From: Cyclobacterium salsum
GTDB lineage: Bacteria > Bacteroidota > Bacteroidia > Cytophagales > Cyclobacteriaceae
Direction: 5' to 3'
Length of the DNA: 64,000 nt
Assembly (NCBI RefSeq): GCF_010119245.1
Contig: NZ_WNKG01000002.1
Location: forward strand, 1-64,000
Below the pieces are notes generated by a model, which did no database searches, was not told the DNA's origin, and was given only the letters and a program-made list of their open reading frames with translations. A program made the translations under genes and the position numbers. Positions 6,751 to 15,538 of the stretch are shown in pieces. Each line of letters begins with the position of its first letter. Within the stretch, counting starts at the first letter, position 1.

Positions 6751-9312
6751 ATGGCGTCTTCTACAACCAATAAAAAAGAAATTGTTGACTTTCTATGGGA
6801 TTGGGCAGAAGGTCATGGGGATTGGGCAAAATTACTCGTCCAGAAAGTAGTTGACAAAGAAAGCAATTTACATCAGTCTGAAAGAGAAGAAGTTTTTAAA
6901 TACTTTCTAGAATCCATAGGTCTGGAGAAGGGTTTGCCTGAGCTTACCTTTTCAAAGCCATCCTATACTCCTACCGATCAACATATTGAACTCAGTTCGT
7001 TGTCTGATGTAACAGGTGTAAACAAACTGGCAAAAAATCAAACCATAGATTTCAGCCCAAATATCACAGTAATTTATGGAGAAAACGGAACCGGAAAAAC
7101 AGGTTACGGTAGAATTTTGAAAGCCCTCGGATTCAGCTATGATCAAAATAACACCATTTATGCCAATGTCTTTGCCCAATCTCAACAACCAAAATCAGCT
7201 ACCATAAACTATAAAGTCAACGGAAATGCTGACACTTTTACATGGGATGGCACCAACAAAGATGAAGACCTGAAAAATATTTCCGTATTCAATAGCGATT
7301 GCGTTCAAATTTCACTGGATGCGAGCAGACAATTAATCGTATCACCTATCGGTTTTCATTTATTCAACCTTGTGTCGGCTGAACTGGGAGAACTTGATAG
7401 CTTATTACAAACAAAAAAATCTGAGCATCCTACTCAAATATCCTGGATAGAAAATCTCCACGAAGAAACACCGCAACACCAGTTTTTAAATGGTCTTTCA
7501 AAAGATTCCACTGAGAAACGTCTCAATGACCTATCGGATTTCACCCCGGAGCATGAAAAAGACTTAAAAGCGAAGGAAACAGAAATATCCAAATTAAATA
7601 AATCATTGCTTCAAAATGAATTACGTTCTCTACGAGCACAGACTGATGAGCTTTCAACGCTTGTAAATAAAATAAAAGCAGCACAAAATACTTTGAATGC
7701 AGAAAGCTGGAAAAAACTAATTGAACTTAATAAAAGAATATCCGAATTAGAGAAAACCGCTCAAAAAGGAATAAAGGAAATTGCGGAAGACATAGGCATT
7801 GAATATTTTGAAACCGTGGAGTTCAAAAACTTCTTGAGTTCAGCAGAAGCTTACATTAAGATACTTGATAAACCTGATTATCCTGAGGACAATGACGTAT
7901 GCGTTTATTGCCGGCAGCCACTTGAACAACCGGCCAATGAACTTTTAAAAAGTTACAGAGCGTTGTTGAATGACAAAACTGAGGAAAACATTGCTAAAGA
8001 AAAGAAGGAAAAACAGGAGCTTATTTCGAAAGTAAAGGGTGATGTTGAAACCCGATTACAGCTAAACCATGAAAGCTTTGGATTGGATGACCAGGATAAA
8101 CCCGTACAACCGAAAAAGTTGCAGGATTACAATCAGCAATTGACTGAATTGAAAAAAACTTTTGTAGATGATAAAGTGGCAGAGGATTCAGTTTTTCAAC
8201 TTAAATATGCTAATTATATCCAGTTCTTTACTGAGAAAAAGTCGGAAATTGATAAAACCCTGAAAGAGAAAAGTGAATTGCTTGGGAATTTGGATAAGAA
8301 GGAAAAGGAATTTAAAGCCAAAATTGTCGAGCTTAAAGACAGAAAATTCTTATCAAACAAAAAAGAAGAAGTTAAAAAGGCAATCTCAAATCATAAGTTG
8401 CTTTCAGTTTTAAATAACCATTCTAACGCCTTTAATACCGCATCAATTAGCCGGAAAACCTCACAAGCCCGTGAAGAATTGGTTAGTCAAAATTTCAATC
8501 AGATTTTTAAGGACGAACTGAAATCACTTCGCAAATCCAATCTTCCCATTGAATTGAGTTTTGGAACGAATCGGGGAATATCAAAACTCTCTCATCACAT
8601 TGGCAATAAACAGTTATTGGAAATTTTGAGCGAAGGTGAGCAAAAGGCCATTGCTCTATCGGAATTCTTAACGGAGTTGCAACTAGACAATGTCAAAGCC
8701 CCGGTCATTTTTGATGACCCAGTGAATAGCCTTGATCATAAGATCATCGATGCGGTTGCAAGAAGGTTGATGAGGCTCAGCAAAGAAAGGCAAGTAGTTA
8801 TATTCACGCACAGCGTTTTATTATTTAACAGCTTACTCTATTTGAGCAGCGAACCTAATTTTAAATCATTGAACTGCAACTTTTACAATGTCAAAAAGGA
8901 ATACGGTTCAGTGGGTGTTGTAACAGAAGCTGAGGAAGAAAAAAATAAGGTGAAAGAAAATATCTCTAAATTAAATATACTAGTTAATAACACCCCAAAA
9001 AACAGGTCTGAGGTGGATGTTGCAAAGGAAGGTTATGCAGAATTAAGAAGCGCAGTAGAATTATTCGTTGAACATGAAGTATTTAATGGAACAGTTCAAC
9101 GTTATCAAAAACATATTTCTATTGGAAGATTTATGAATGTGAAAAGTGACATTATCAGTAATCATAAGGAATCATTGAATGACATCTACGATAGGTGTTG
9201 TGGATTTATAGGTGCTCATAGCAATCCACAAGTTGTTTATAATGATCCGACTCTTGACGACCTGAAATCTGACTTTGATGAATTCAAGGACATCAGAAAG
9301 AAATTTGTATGA
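6751..9312 (+). CDS. RloC/PrrC-like AAA ATPase with zinc hook
   Basis: An 853-residue SMC/Rad50-like ATPase of the AAA_13 type, probably an anti-phage factor. Walker A is GENGTGKT (110-117), the VFNSD segment typical of PrrC relatives follows, then long coiled coils flank a CVYC zinc hook (C384, C387), then the ABC signature LSEGE (626-630) and Walker B VIFDDP (652-657). The C-terminal 100 residues carry RSAVE (R766, E770, the R-x3-E spacing of the PrrC anticodon nuclease) and RCCGFIGAH (R815, H823), a HEPN-like helix. RloC enzymes combine exactly these parts and cut tRNA anticodon loops; nuclease activity here is inference. Alone in its cassette, AT-rich. Confidence 0.7.
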   Translation: MASSTTNKKEIVDFLWDWAEGHGDWAKLLVQKVVDKESNLHQSEREEVFKYFLESIGLEKGLPELTFSKPSYTPTDQHIELSSLSDVTGVNKLAKNQTIDFSPNITVIYGENGTGKTGYGRILKALGFSYDQNNTIYANVFAQSQQPKSATINYKVNGNADTFTWDGTNKDEDLKNISVFNSDCVQISLDASRQLIVSPIGFHLFNLVSAELGELDSLLQTKKSEHPTQISWIENLHEETPQHQFLNGLSKDSTEKRLNDLSDFTPEHEKDLKAKETEISKLNKSLLQNELRSLRAQTDELSTLVNKIKAAQNTLNAESWKKLIELNKRISELEKTAQKGIKEIAEDIGIEYFETVEFKNFLSSAEAYIKILDKPDYPEDNDVCVYCRQPLEQPANELLKSYRALLNDKTEENIAKEKKEKQELISKVKGDVETRLQLNHESFGLDDQDKPVQPKKLQDYNQQLTELKKTFVDDKVAEDSVFQLKYANYIQFFTEKKSEIDKTLKEKSELLGNLDKKEKEFKAKIVELKDRKFLSNKKEEVKKAISNHKLLSVLNNHSNAFNTASISRKTSQAREELVSQNFNQIFKDELKSLRKSNLPIELSFGTNRGISKLSHHIGNKQLLEILSEGEQKAIALSEFLTELQLDNVKAPVIFDDPVNSLDHKIIDAVARRLMRLSKERQVVIFTHSVLLFNSLLYLSSEPNFKSLNCNFYNVKKEYGSVGVVTEAEEEKNKVKENISKLNILVNNTPKNRSEVDVAKEGYAELRSAVELFVEHEVFNGTVQRYQKHISIGRFMNVKSDIISNHKESLNDIYDRCCGFIGAHSNPQVVYNDPTLDDLKSDFDEFKDIRKKFV

Positions 9313-9336
9313 TAAAAAATGTAGAAAAAAGCACGA

Positions 9337-9473
9337 TGCCCCAACATTGTATAAGCGTAATGCGGGCTGAACAGCTAAAATTGAGCATTTTCACTCCTAA
9401 GAAACTTTACGGTGGGCGGACAGTGAATCGCTCCGAAATCCCGCACTACGCTTATACTTGACCGTTGTGGGTT
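9337..9473 (+). repeat. attC-like site 1
   Basis: Left arm TGCCCCAACATTGTATAAGC and right arm ending ACCGTTGTGGGTT are inverted repeats; the central arm GTATAAGCGTARTGCGGG pairs in 17 of 18 positions. The inverse core TGCCCCAAC (9337) complements the start of the preceding cassette, and the core GTTGTGGGTT (9464) starts the next. Confidence 0.75.
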
Positions 9474-9489
9474 ATTGTAAAAGGACTCG

Positions 9490-10068
9490 ATGAGAATACT
9501 CTACTTCACCATATTGACTCTATTCTTTATTGGTTGCACAACGACTAGTAAACTCAGTAAGCAAATTGACCAAAGTCAAAAAGAATCAATCAAGATTTCT
9601 CCATTTAAAACAGCGACAGGAATGACCGCTGAACTCAAAATTCAAAAAGAATATAGAACTCAATATGAAAATGAACTAGGTGAAATTATTGACAAAAATA
9701 AAAGTGATACAATAATACTGACTGAGAATTATGACTATATATGTTTCGGCTGTCCAGCATATTTAATTGAAATTTACACTGGAAATTCAATAGTTACTTA
9801 CCAAAAACAAATACCAGAAAACCAATATCAAAGAACATCGATCCAGTTTTCAGAAAACTCAATTGGACCGATGACTTATTTGCATGCAGACATACTTGAA
9901 TTGAAAAGTGAGATACAAAAAGGTGAAAACTGGAGCTCAAACCCTGAAAAATATGGAACTGACGAATGCTTTGACGGAGGACACACATTTTATACCGTAT
10001 TTTATCCAAATGGAGAAATTGAGTCTATGTATATGAGATGCTGGACACCTGAAGAATTTAAAAAATAA
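9490..10068 (+). CDS. Lipoprotein of unknown function
   Basis: A 192-residue predicted lipoprotein: a short basic and hydrophobic leader ends in a lipobox FIGC (Cys 16) followed by TTTSK. The mature part holds YDYICFGCPAYLIEIYTG and TDECFDGGHTFYTVFYP, giving several Cys residues that could form disulfides outside the cytoplasm. I do not recognise the family. The gene begins 17 bases after the core box of the upstream attC-like site and ends 5 bases before the inverse core of the next, a typical compact single-gene cassette. AT-rich. Confidence 0.75.
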   Translation: MRILYFTILTLFFIGCTTTSKLSKQIDQSQKESIKISPFKTATGMTAELKIQKEYRTQYENELGEIIDKNKSDTIILTENYDYICFGCPAYLIEIYTGNSIVTYQKQIPENQYQRTSIQFSENSIGPMTYLHADILELKSEIQKGENWSSNPEKYGTDECFDGGHTFYTVFYPNGEIESMYMRCWTPEEFKK

Positions 10069-10294
10069 AAAACAACCCACAATCGAGTAGCCCGACCTGA
10101 GCTAAATAGCTCAGATTGAGGCTCTCCCACCACCAAGCGTACGGGTCTCGTACTTGGCGGTTCACTGGATTGTAGGTTGCGATTTGAGGTAATAGGAAAG
10201 CATTGATTCGTAACCCTTTCTTCTTAGGCGGGACAAAGTGATTGTAGTAATCAGAATCGGACTCTGGGCTACTGCCCATCCACCTTTTCTGGTT

Positions 10295-10358
10295 CCTTCC
10301 CACTGCCTGGCCCCTCACTAAAATGACCTAAAGAGGTCATTTCTTTACGCTCGGTCCT
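10295..10358 (-). repeat. Short structured interrupting element, copy 2
   Basis: A 64 nt block inside the maturase coding region. Minus-strand flanks AGGACCGAGCGTAAAGAAA and TTTTAGTGAGGGGCCAGG match copy 3 at 23979-24041 in 17 of 19 and 24 of 29 positions, whereas the stem between them (TGACC/GGTCA) differs in sequence but still pairs. Confidence 0.8.
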
Positions 10359-10419
10359 AAGCATAGGCATGGTCTTGGTCTACACCCAATCGGATTAGGT
10401 TTTTACGTTTTCGCTCCGG

Positions 10420-10459
10420 CGCTCCCCGCATACCTGGCCCAAAGCTCCCGCTTTGTCCT
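10420..10459 (-). repeat. Short structured interrupting element, copy 1 (short form)
   Basis: A 40 nt block that breaks the RT after CIWHD. It keeps the AGGAC start and the GGGCCAGG...GCGGGGAG end of the family and has the hairpin AAAGC/GCTTT, but lacks the inner flanks of copies 2 and 3. Confidence 0.65.
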
Positions 10460-12018
10460 CAATCGTGCCAGATACAGTATCGGAGGCGGTTTCGGAGCCA
10501 CTCGTCGATCTGTTTGAGTTTGGCGTGAATACTTGCCAACCGGTAGTTGTTCACCCATCCCATCCAGACCTCCCTGAGTTTGCCAAGCCGCTCCTCAAAA
10601 CTGTACGGTTTGGTCTTCTTGGTAATCTGCCTGAGCTTTCGCTTGAGTGATTCCCAGCTGCTCTTCTTCACCACCAGTTGGTATTTTCCCTTGACCCCTT
10701 TCTCGTATGTTGGGACAAACGCATGTCCCAACAGCTCGAAATTGGAAGGTCTTCGGATGCCGCTCTTCTCCCTGTTGATGGGCAGTTTGAGTTTGTCCCT
10801 TAGAAAGAGGTAAATCTCGTTGCCCACCTTTCTGGCTTCCCTCCTTGACTTGGTGTAGATGCTGAAATCGTCAGCATAACGGACGTATTTCAGGTTTCGC
10901 CTGTCCAGTTCCTTGTCCAGCACATCCAGCAGGATATTGCTCAATAGGGGGCTGATCGGGGATCCCTGGGGAACGCCCTTTCTACGTTTGTGCAGTTTTC
11001 CGTCAATCTGGATCGGTGCACGGAGCCATTTTCGGATAAGCCGTAAGGTAGTCGGGCATTTTACCCGCTGGTAAATGAACTGTAGAAGGATCGAGTGGTC
11101 AACCTCGTCGAAGAACCCTTTAAGATCAATGTCCACGATGTCCTGATACCCATCGTTGATGTATTTCAGGGCTTGCGTCACCGCCTTATGGATGTTCTTC
11201 TGCGGCCGGAAGCCATAGCTGTATTCCTCGAACGTGAGTTCGTACTTGGTCATCAGCACTTGGCTTACCGCCTGTTGGAGCCACCTTTCCACTGCCGTGG
11301 GCACTCCAAGTAATCTAATTTTTCCGTTACTCTTGGGTATTTCTACCCCCATGATAGGTTGGGGTACATACGTGTGGTTCAGGATGGAGGTGGCAATGCG
11401 GTCCCTGTTGTTTTCCAGATAGGAAAACAGTTCGGTGACCTCCATGCCGTCCACCCCTGCCGAACCCTTGTTCCGCACTACCTGTCGGTAGGCTTTGTAA
11501 AGATTCTTACGTTTGAGTACTTTTTCTATCATAACTAATCTGTTAACCCTGTCCGCTTGAGAAGAGGCTGCGCCAATGTGGCACTCCCCATCGAATTTGG
11601 ACGTAATCCAGCGTTCAGTCCTTCGCTGCCCAGTGAGACCTCTGCAGATCTTACAGCTCGTTTCCGGCAACTACTACGACGTCGGCTGACTTCTTGGCTC
11701 ATAGAAACCGAATCTATTCCAAGACCTCCCCAGGTAAGGGCATATTCCTTCCTCCGATTCCCGCAGCATCTACTAAATGGAGTTTGTTGGTCACGGGCAT
11801 TGCAAAGATGTGCTTGCTCACCCACTCCAATTAGCCTCCGTATGCCGTTTCTGTTCGTCAGTACCGGATTTTGTAGTCCCGCTTTCTTCACTGCATTCCT
11901 CACGGAAAACCAGCTTGCGGCTTACTAACAGGCTATATATACCAACTTGCCTGCAAGGGACTTGCACCCTCTGGAATATTATGGTATCTTCGATACCAGA
12001 TGCCCATACTGGGCACAC

Positions 12019-12146
12019 ACATTACCTTGGATCCAGCGGGGTTTCCGGTAAAGATTTTAATAGACACCCTTAATAATATTCGGTCAGGCCAGGAAGAATA
12101 CGGCTCCGAATGCCCGTCGTCTCCAAGCTGAATCACGTGTATAGGC
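12019..12146 (+). repeat. attC-like site 2 (split by the intron)
   Basis: The left half-box AACCCACA lies at 10074-10081 on the other side of the intron. The body ACATTACCTTGGATCCAGCG to CCAAGCTGAATCACG closely resembles site 4 at 13765-13903. The right box is degenerate (GTGTATAGGC), but TATAGGC complements GCCTATA at 13002, the far end of the hydrolase cassette. Confidence 0.75.
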
Positions 12147-12164
12147 AATTATAACAAATAGAAA

Positions 12165-12998
12165 ATGAAACAGATATTCTTATTATTGCTACTGATAGTT
12201 AGCACTCAAGTTTTTAGTCAAGAAGGAAAATTTGTTGAGATAAATGGCGTAAAACTTTATTATGAAATTCATGGGCAAGGAGAACCTCTAGTACTACTAC
12301 ATGGAGGAACTCAGACGCACGATATGTGGACACTATGGCTGAAAGATTTATCTCAAAACTATAAGGTCATAACCGTGGATATGAGAGGTCATGGACAATC
12401 TACAAATCCGACCAATAATTTTTCATTTAGGGAAATTGCGCAGGATATTTTTGGATTACTTAAGGAGTTGAATATTGATAAATACAGGGCAATTGGCTTT
12501 AGTGGTGGTGGAATGACATTGATTCATATGGCTACAATGCAGCCCAAACGAATCCAATCTCTTGTTTTATTTGGAGCTACACCATACTTTTCTAAGAAAT
12601 CAAGAGAAATAATGAAAAATCTTACATATGAAAACGTAGCTGTAAATAATCCGGAACGGATAGAGAATTTAAAAAAAGTACACCCAAGAGGAGAGAAACA
12701 AATTAGAAATCTATTTAAATGGTTCGAACAAGGAGCTGACTCATACGACAATAGTAAGAGCATGAATTTTACTCAACCATATTTATCAACAATAATTTGT
12801 CCTACATTAATCATCCAAGGAGACAAAGACCCTTTCTATACTCTCGATATTCCAAAAGTAATGCGAGAAAATATTCCTAATTCTCACTTATGGATTATTC
12901 CAAATTTAAAGCATAGTATACCTCAATACGGAACGACCTTAGGTGATATGTTCACCAGCACAATCATCGAATTTATGGATGGAAAATGGAAAAACTAA
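12165..12998 (+). CDS. Secreted alpha/beta hydrolase
   Basis: A 277-residue alpha/beta-hydrolase-fold protein with an N-terminal signal peptide (residues 1-18, cleavage near VFSQ). The nucleophile elbow GFSGGG places Ser at 113, the acid is D222 in QGDKDP, and the His is H250 in NLKHSIP; an LLHGGTQ oxyanion loop lies at 44-50. These form a complete catalytic triad. Substrate cannot be inferred; relatives hydrolyse small esters, epoxides or acyl-homoserine lactones. It is the sole gene of its cassette, starting about 20 bases after the right box. Confidence 0.85.
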   Translation: MKQIFLLLLLIVSTQVFSQEGKFVEINGVKLYYEIHGQGEPLVLLHGGTQTHDMWTLWLKDLSQNYKVITVDMRGHGQSTNPTNNFSFREIAQDIFGLLKELNIDKYRAIGFSGGGMTLIHMATMQPKRIQSLVLFGATPYFSKKSREIMKNLTYENVAVNNPERIENLKKVHPRGEKQIRNLFKWFEQGADSYDNSKSMNFTQPYLSTIICPTLIIQGDKDPFYTLDIPKVMRENIPNSHLWIIPNLKHSIPQYGTTLGDMFTSTIIEFMDGKWKN

Positions 12999-13001
12999 AA
13001 A

Positions 13002-13090
13002 GCCTATAACACTGTGTAAAATTAATTGCTTGGTATAAGCCTACTTACGAAAATCCACTTATAGAAAAATCAGTTTAAAGAGGTAATTTC
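13002..13090 (+). repeat. Truncated attC-like site 3
   Basis: The inverse core GCCTATAAC (13002-13010) is followed by a left-arm-like ACTGTGTAAAATTAATTGC, but no right arm or ACCGTT box precedes the next gene. The right half seems deleted or strongly decayed. Confidence 0.5.
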
Positions 13091-13113
13091 GTATATTGAT
13101 TAAAAATCACGCC

Positions 13114-13353
13114 ATGACACACGCAGAACGCCATATTGTGGAAACCTACTCAGAGCTTTTTGAAAGTTTAAGTTCTGCAAGTAAATTAGAGTTGCTCGAA
13201 CGGCTTACAAAATCTATTAAGGAAGGTAGAAGGTCCAATGAAAAGGAATTTTTCAGTTCTTTCGGGGGATTTGCATCAGATAAGTCAGCCGAAGAAATTA
13301 ACAAGGAAATCAAGGAAAACAGAAAGTTCAGAACAAAAGACTTGAAAATGTAG
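13114..13353 (+). CDS. Antitoxin-like partner of a PIN-domain toxin
   Basis: A 79-residue acidic and basic helical protein starting at ATG 13114 (an upstream in-frame TTG at 13096 is less likely). The sequence LSSASKLELLERLTKSIKEG followed by FGGFASDKSAEEINKEIKE resembles short antitoxins whose C-terminal tail wraps the toxin. It lies 3 bp upstream of the PIN-domain toxin frame, the usual antitoxin-first order, so pairing is supported by position rather than by a diagnostic motif. Confidence 0.65.
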   Translation: MTHAERHIVETYSELFESLSSASKLELLERLTKSIKEGRRSNEKEFFSSFGGFASDKSAEEINKEIKENRKFRTKDLKM

Positions 13354-13356
13354 AAT

Positions 13357-13761
13357 ATGCAATATTTGCTAGACACGAATATTTGCATATTTTTTCTACG
13401 AGGAAAACTTAATCTCGATGAAACTATCAGGTAGAAAGGTCTTGAAAATTGTTTTATCTCTGAAATAACAGTATTTGAACTCAAATTTGGAGCAGAAAAC
13501 AGTGATAATCCCAAAAAATCACACAAATCCGTTGACAAATTTGTGAAAGGAATGACAATCATTCCCATTTTTGGGATCCTAGATCAGTATGCAAAAACCA
13601 AAGTCCAATTACGAAAAAATGGAACGCCCCTACACGATGAGTTTGATTTGATAATCGGGGTTACTGCACTTGCGAATGAAATGACTTTAGTAACTGACAA
13701 CATAAAAGATTTTCGGCATATCAAAAACCTAAAGATGGAAAACTGGGTAGAAAGAAAATAA
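13357..13761 (+). pseudogene. VapC-like PIN toxin with in-frame amber stop
   Basis: From ATG 13357 the frame reads MQYLLDTNICIFFLRGK, the N-terminal strand and first acidic residue of a PIN-domain RNase, then meets TAG at 13432-13434 after codon 25, and continues in the same frame with ISEITVFELKFGAEN, HDEFDLIIGVTALAN and TLVTDN to 13761. All PIN acidic residues (D6, E of ITVFEL, D of DEFDLI, D of VTDN) are present, and one base change would restore the gene. The toxin is therefore probably inactivated, leaving its antitoxin. Confidence 0.8.
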
Positions 13762-13764
13762 CCT

Positions 13765-13903
13765 GCATGTAACATCACCTTGGATCGAGCGGGGTTTTCG
13801 GTAAAGATTTTGTTAAGCACTCTTAATAATACTCGGTCAGGACAGGAAGAAAAGCGCTCCGAAAGTGCCCGCCGCCCACAAGCTTCGAACCGTTACGTTA
13901 TGG
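13765..13903 (+). repeat. attC-like site 4
   Basis: Inverse core GCATGTAAC (13765), conserved body beginning ATCACCTTGGATCGAGCGGG, and right end CGAACCGTTACGTTATGG (core GTTACG at 13892). Nearly colinear with site 2. Confidence 0.75.
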
Positions 13904-13923
13904 ACAATAAAATCCAAAAATAA

Positions 13924-14733
13924 TTGGAAAATGATTTCATAATAGAGAAGCCATTTAATAATTACCTTCAAACGTGGGTGGATTATTATTTTTTCATTGA
14001 AATTCCTGTCGATAAACTGAAACTTAACGAAGAATTTGTTTTCCCTTTTCCTCGAATTACTTTCGGATATTTTTTTGAACATCCGTTTTTAGTTACCAAT
14101 CATTCTATAAACGAAAATTATAGTGCCGAAATGATTATTTCGAGAATTTCGACCAACCAGATTTCAGTAAAACCGCTTACAGACAAGGTGAAAATTATCG
14201 GAGCACACATCAAACCCTATGCTTTGGCCCTGCTGACAAATGACAACATTTCCGAAAAGCCTTGGATAATAAAAACAGAGGATCTATTTAAAAAGGAAGC
14301 CAAAAGATTTAAGAAAAAAATTGACAGTTGTTCCAATCCGAAAGAAATGTTTACGGAGGTTGAGAATGTTTTTTTAAGTTCAGTTTTAACAAAGGATTTG
14401 AGTACTGTTATTAATGCAATTGATTTGATAGAAGAAGAAAAAGGAAATATTTCCATTTCAAAATTATCAGAAAATACAGGCGTTTCAACACGGACTTTGC
14501 GTAACCATTTTTACAAATCTGTTGGATGCTCCCCAAAGGAATACATTATGTTGGTTAAGTTAAGGCAATCCATATATCAAATGAAATATTCACCCGACTC
14601 CCTGACTTCGGTTTCCTACTCACAAAACTTTGCCGATCAGGCACATTTTACCAATACTGTTAAGAATATCATCGGAACTCATCCAAAAGAAATTAGAAAA
14701 AATTTGCCCAATTTCCGATTCTTACAATTTTAG
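13924..14733 (+). CDS. AraC-family transcriptional regulator
   Basis: A 269-residue DNA-binding regulator. The last 100 residues form the two-helix-turn-helix AraC domain: ISISKLSENTGVSTRTLRNH is the first HTH and SVSYSQNFADQAHFTNTVKN with GTHPKEIRK the second. The N-terminal 160 residues resemble the DUF6597-type sensor region of Bacteroidota AraC proteins. No ATG opens this frame: it starts at TTG 13924, while an in-frame ATG at 13900, abutting the attC-like core, is separated from it by TAA. Either TTG is used or the original start has been cut off by a nonsense mutation. The membrane gene follows by 51 bp. Confidence 0.8.
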   Translation: MENDFIIEKPFNNYLQTWVDYYFFIEIPVDKLKLNEEFVFPFPRITFGYFFEHPFLVTNHSINENYSAEMIISRISTNQISVKPLTDKVKIIGAHIKPYALALLTNDNISEKPWIIKTEDLFKKEAKRFKKKIDSCSNPKEMFTEVENVFLSSVLTKDLSTVINAIDLIEEEKGNISISKLSENTGVSTRTLRNHFYKSVGCSPKEYIMLVKLRQSIYQMKYSPDSLTSVSYSQNFADQAHFTNTVKNIIGTHPKEIRKNLPNFRFLQF

Positions 14734-14784
14734 GCTATTTGATTAAGCGAGCTTTGTCTTATCAAACTTTATTACAATAAGACA

Positions 14785-15249
14785 ATGAAACGTAAAACCA
14801 TTTTAACAGCCCATATTATCGTAACCTCCATTGCCGTATTGACCATCGGTTGTTTTTTCAGCTTTTCCCTTATTGCCGAAATAATAGGAAATCAGGAATT
14901 TATCAGGCAAGTAAAAACAGGAATATTGTATTGTTTGCCTGTACTTTTGTTTGCAATGCCAATGTTGGGAATAACGGGTCAAAAACTTGCGGGAAAGTCC
15001 AAAAGTCCAATCGTTGCTACAAAAATTAAACGTATGAAGTTTGTTGCATTTAACGGAGTTATACTCATCTCATTGGCAATTTACCTATATTTTAGAGCCA
15101 TTGATAATAACATCGACAGCACATTTTTGTACGTTCAAATCATCGAATTACTTTTTGGAGCTATTAACTTAACATTGATAGGATTGAATATAAAAGCCGG
15201 AATGAAGCTTTCGGGTAGAATAAAAAGAAATACTGCCCATAATAACTAA
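14785..15249 (+). CDS. Four-helix membrane protein of unknown function
   Basis: A 154-residue protein with four hydrophobic segments (about 8-30, 47-65, 87-105, 113-135), no signal cleavage site and short basic loops, so probably an inner-membrane protein. I do not recognise the family. It shares a cassette with the AraC regulator upstream, which may control it. Its last codons overlap the inverse core CCATAATAAC of the following degenerate attC-like site. Confidence 0.65.
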   Translation: MKRKTILTAHIIVTSIAVLTIGCFFSFSLIAEIIGNQEFIRQVKTGILYCLPVLLFAMPMLGITGQKLAGKSKSPIVATKIKRMKFVAFNGVILISLAIYLYFRAIDNNIDSTFLYVQIIELLFGAINLTLIGLNIKAGMKLSGRIKRNTAHNN

Positions 15250-15341
15250 GTTTTCCCCGCTCTCGCGGGGCAGGCTGTGCGGCTTGTAAAGCCAAGCATG
15301 AAAACGCTGTTGCGCTGCCTGCCCCGATCTTTTCGGGGAAA
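15250..15341. repeat. REP/MITE-like GC-rich inverted repeat
   Basis: Two GC-rich hairpins (CCCCG/CGGGG at 15256-15270 and 15324-15338) bracket about 50 bp; GGCAGGC and GCCTGCC just inside them pair across the element. It follows the left half of a degenerate attC-like site (CCATAATAAC, 15237-15246) and lacks coding sequence. Between here and 15539 nothing else is recognisable. Confidence 0.55.
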
Positions 15342-15538
15342 CCGGTGAAGTGCTTATGGAGTTTGAGTCGGGATTTTTGGGTCGCTTAAGGTGCCATGTC
15401 AGGTCAAAAAGTGAATTACCGATACCAGAATTCATTTTAAAAAGTAAAAAAGCAGGATTATTTCAGCTATTCCGTGGCTCTCATCGAAAGTTTTTTGCGG
15501 CTGGGACATAGCTCTCCCAGTCCGATCAAAATCAGGGA

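Larger units (their letters stand above)
10162..11532 (-). pseudogene. Group II intron reverse transcriptase/maturase, interrupted twice
   Basis: LtrA-type intron-encoded protein. From ATG 11532 the RT domain is complete: GSAGVDGM near 23-30, GFRPQKN, DIDLKGFFDEVDH, GVPQGSPISPLL and the catalytic YADD at 219-222. The first stop is at 10459, just after CIWHD in the maturase region. The expected sequence resumes as ERKRKNLIRLGVDQDHAYA, is broken again, and continues RKGGWAVAQSPIL to a stop at 10162-10164. The two breaks coincide with short structured elements at 10420-10459 and 10295-10358; apart from small losses at the junctions no other lesion is seen. Truncated RT or an interrupted gene are both possible. 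Confidence 0.85.
10082..12018 (-). mobile_element. Group II intron inserted in an attC-like site
   Basis: The minus strand starts GTGTGCCCAGTATGGGC at 12018, matching the GUGYGCCC 5' end of group II introns. Near the 3' end, a domain V hairpin (10129-10161: ACCGCCAAGTACG paired to CGTACGCTTGGTGGT around AGACC) and a domain VI stem (CTGAGC/GCTCAG) end in CTACTCGAT at 10082. Both ends are confirmed independently: removing 10082-12018 joins AACCCACA to AC and restores AACCCACAAC, the exact complement of the cassette start GTTGTGGGTT at 9464. Orientation is antisense to the cassettes, as known for introns targeting attC sites. It encodes an interrupted reverse transcriptase. Confidence 0.88.

Noticed and set aside
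11557-11928. Plus-strand open frames of up to 123 codons inside the group II intron
   Set aside because: They oppose the intron RNA domains and have no protein-like character.
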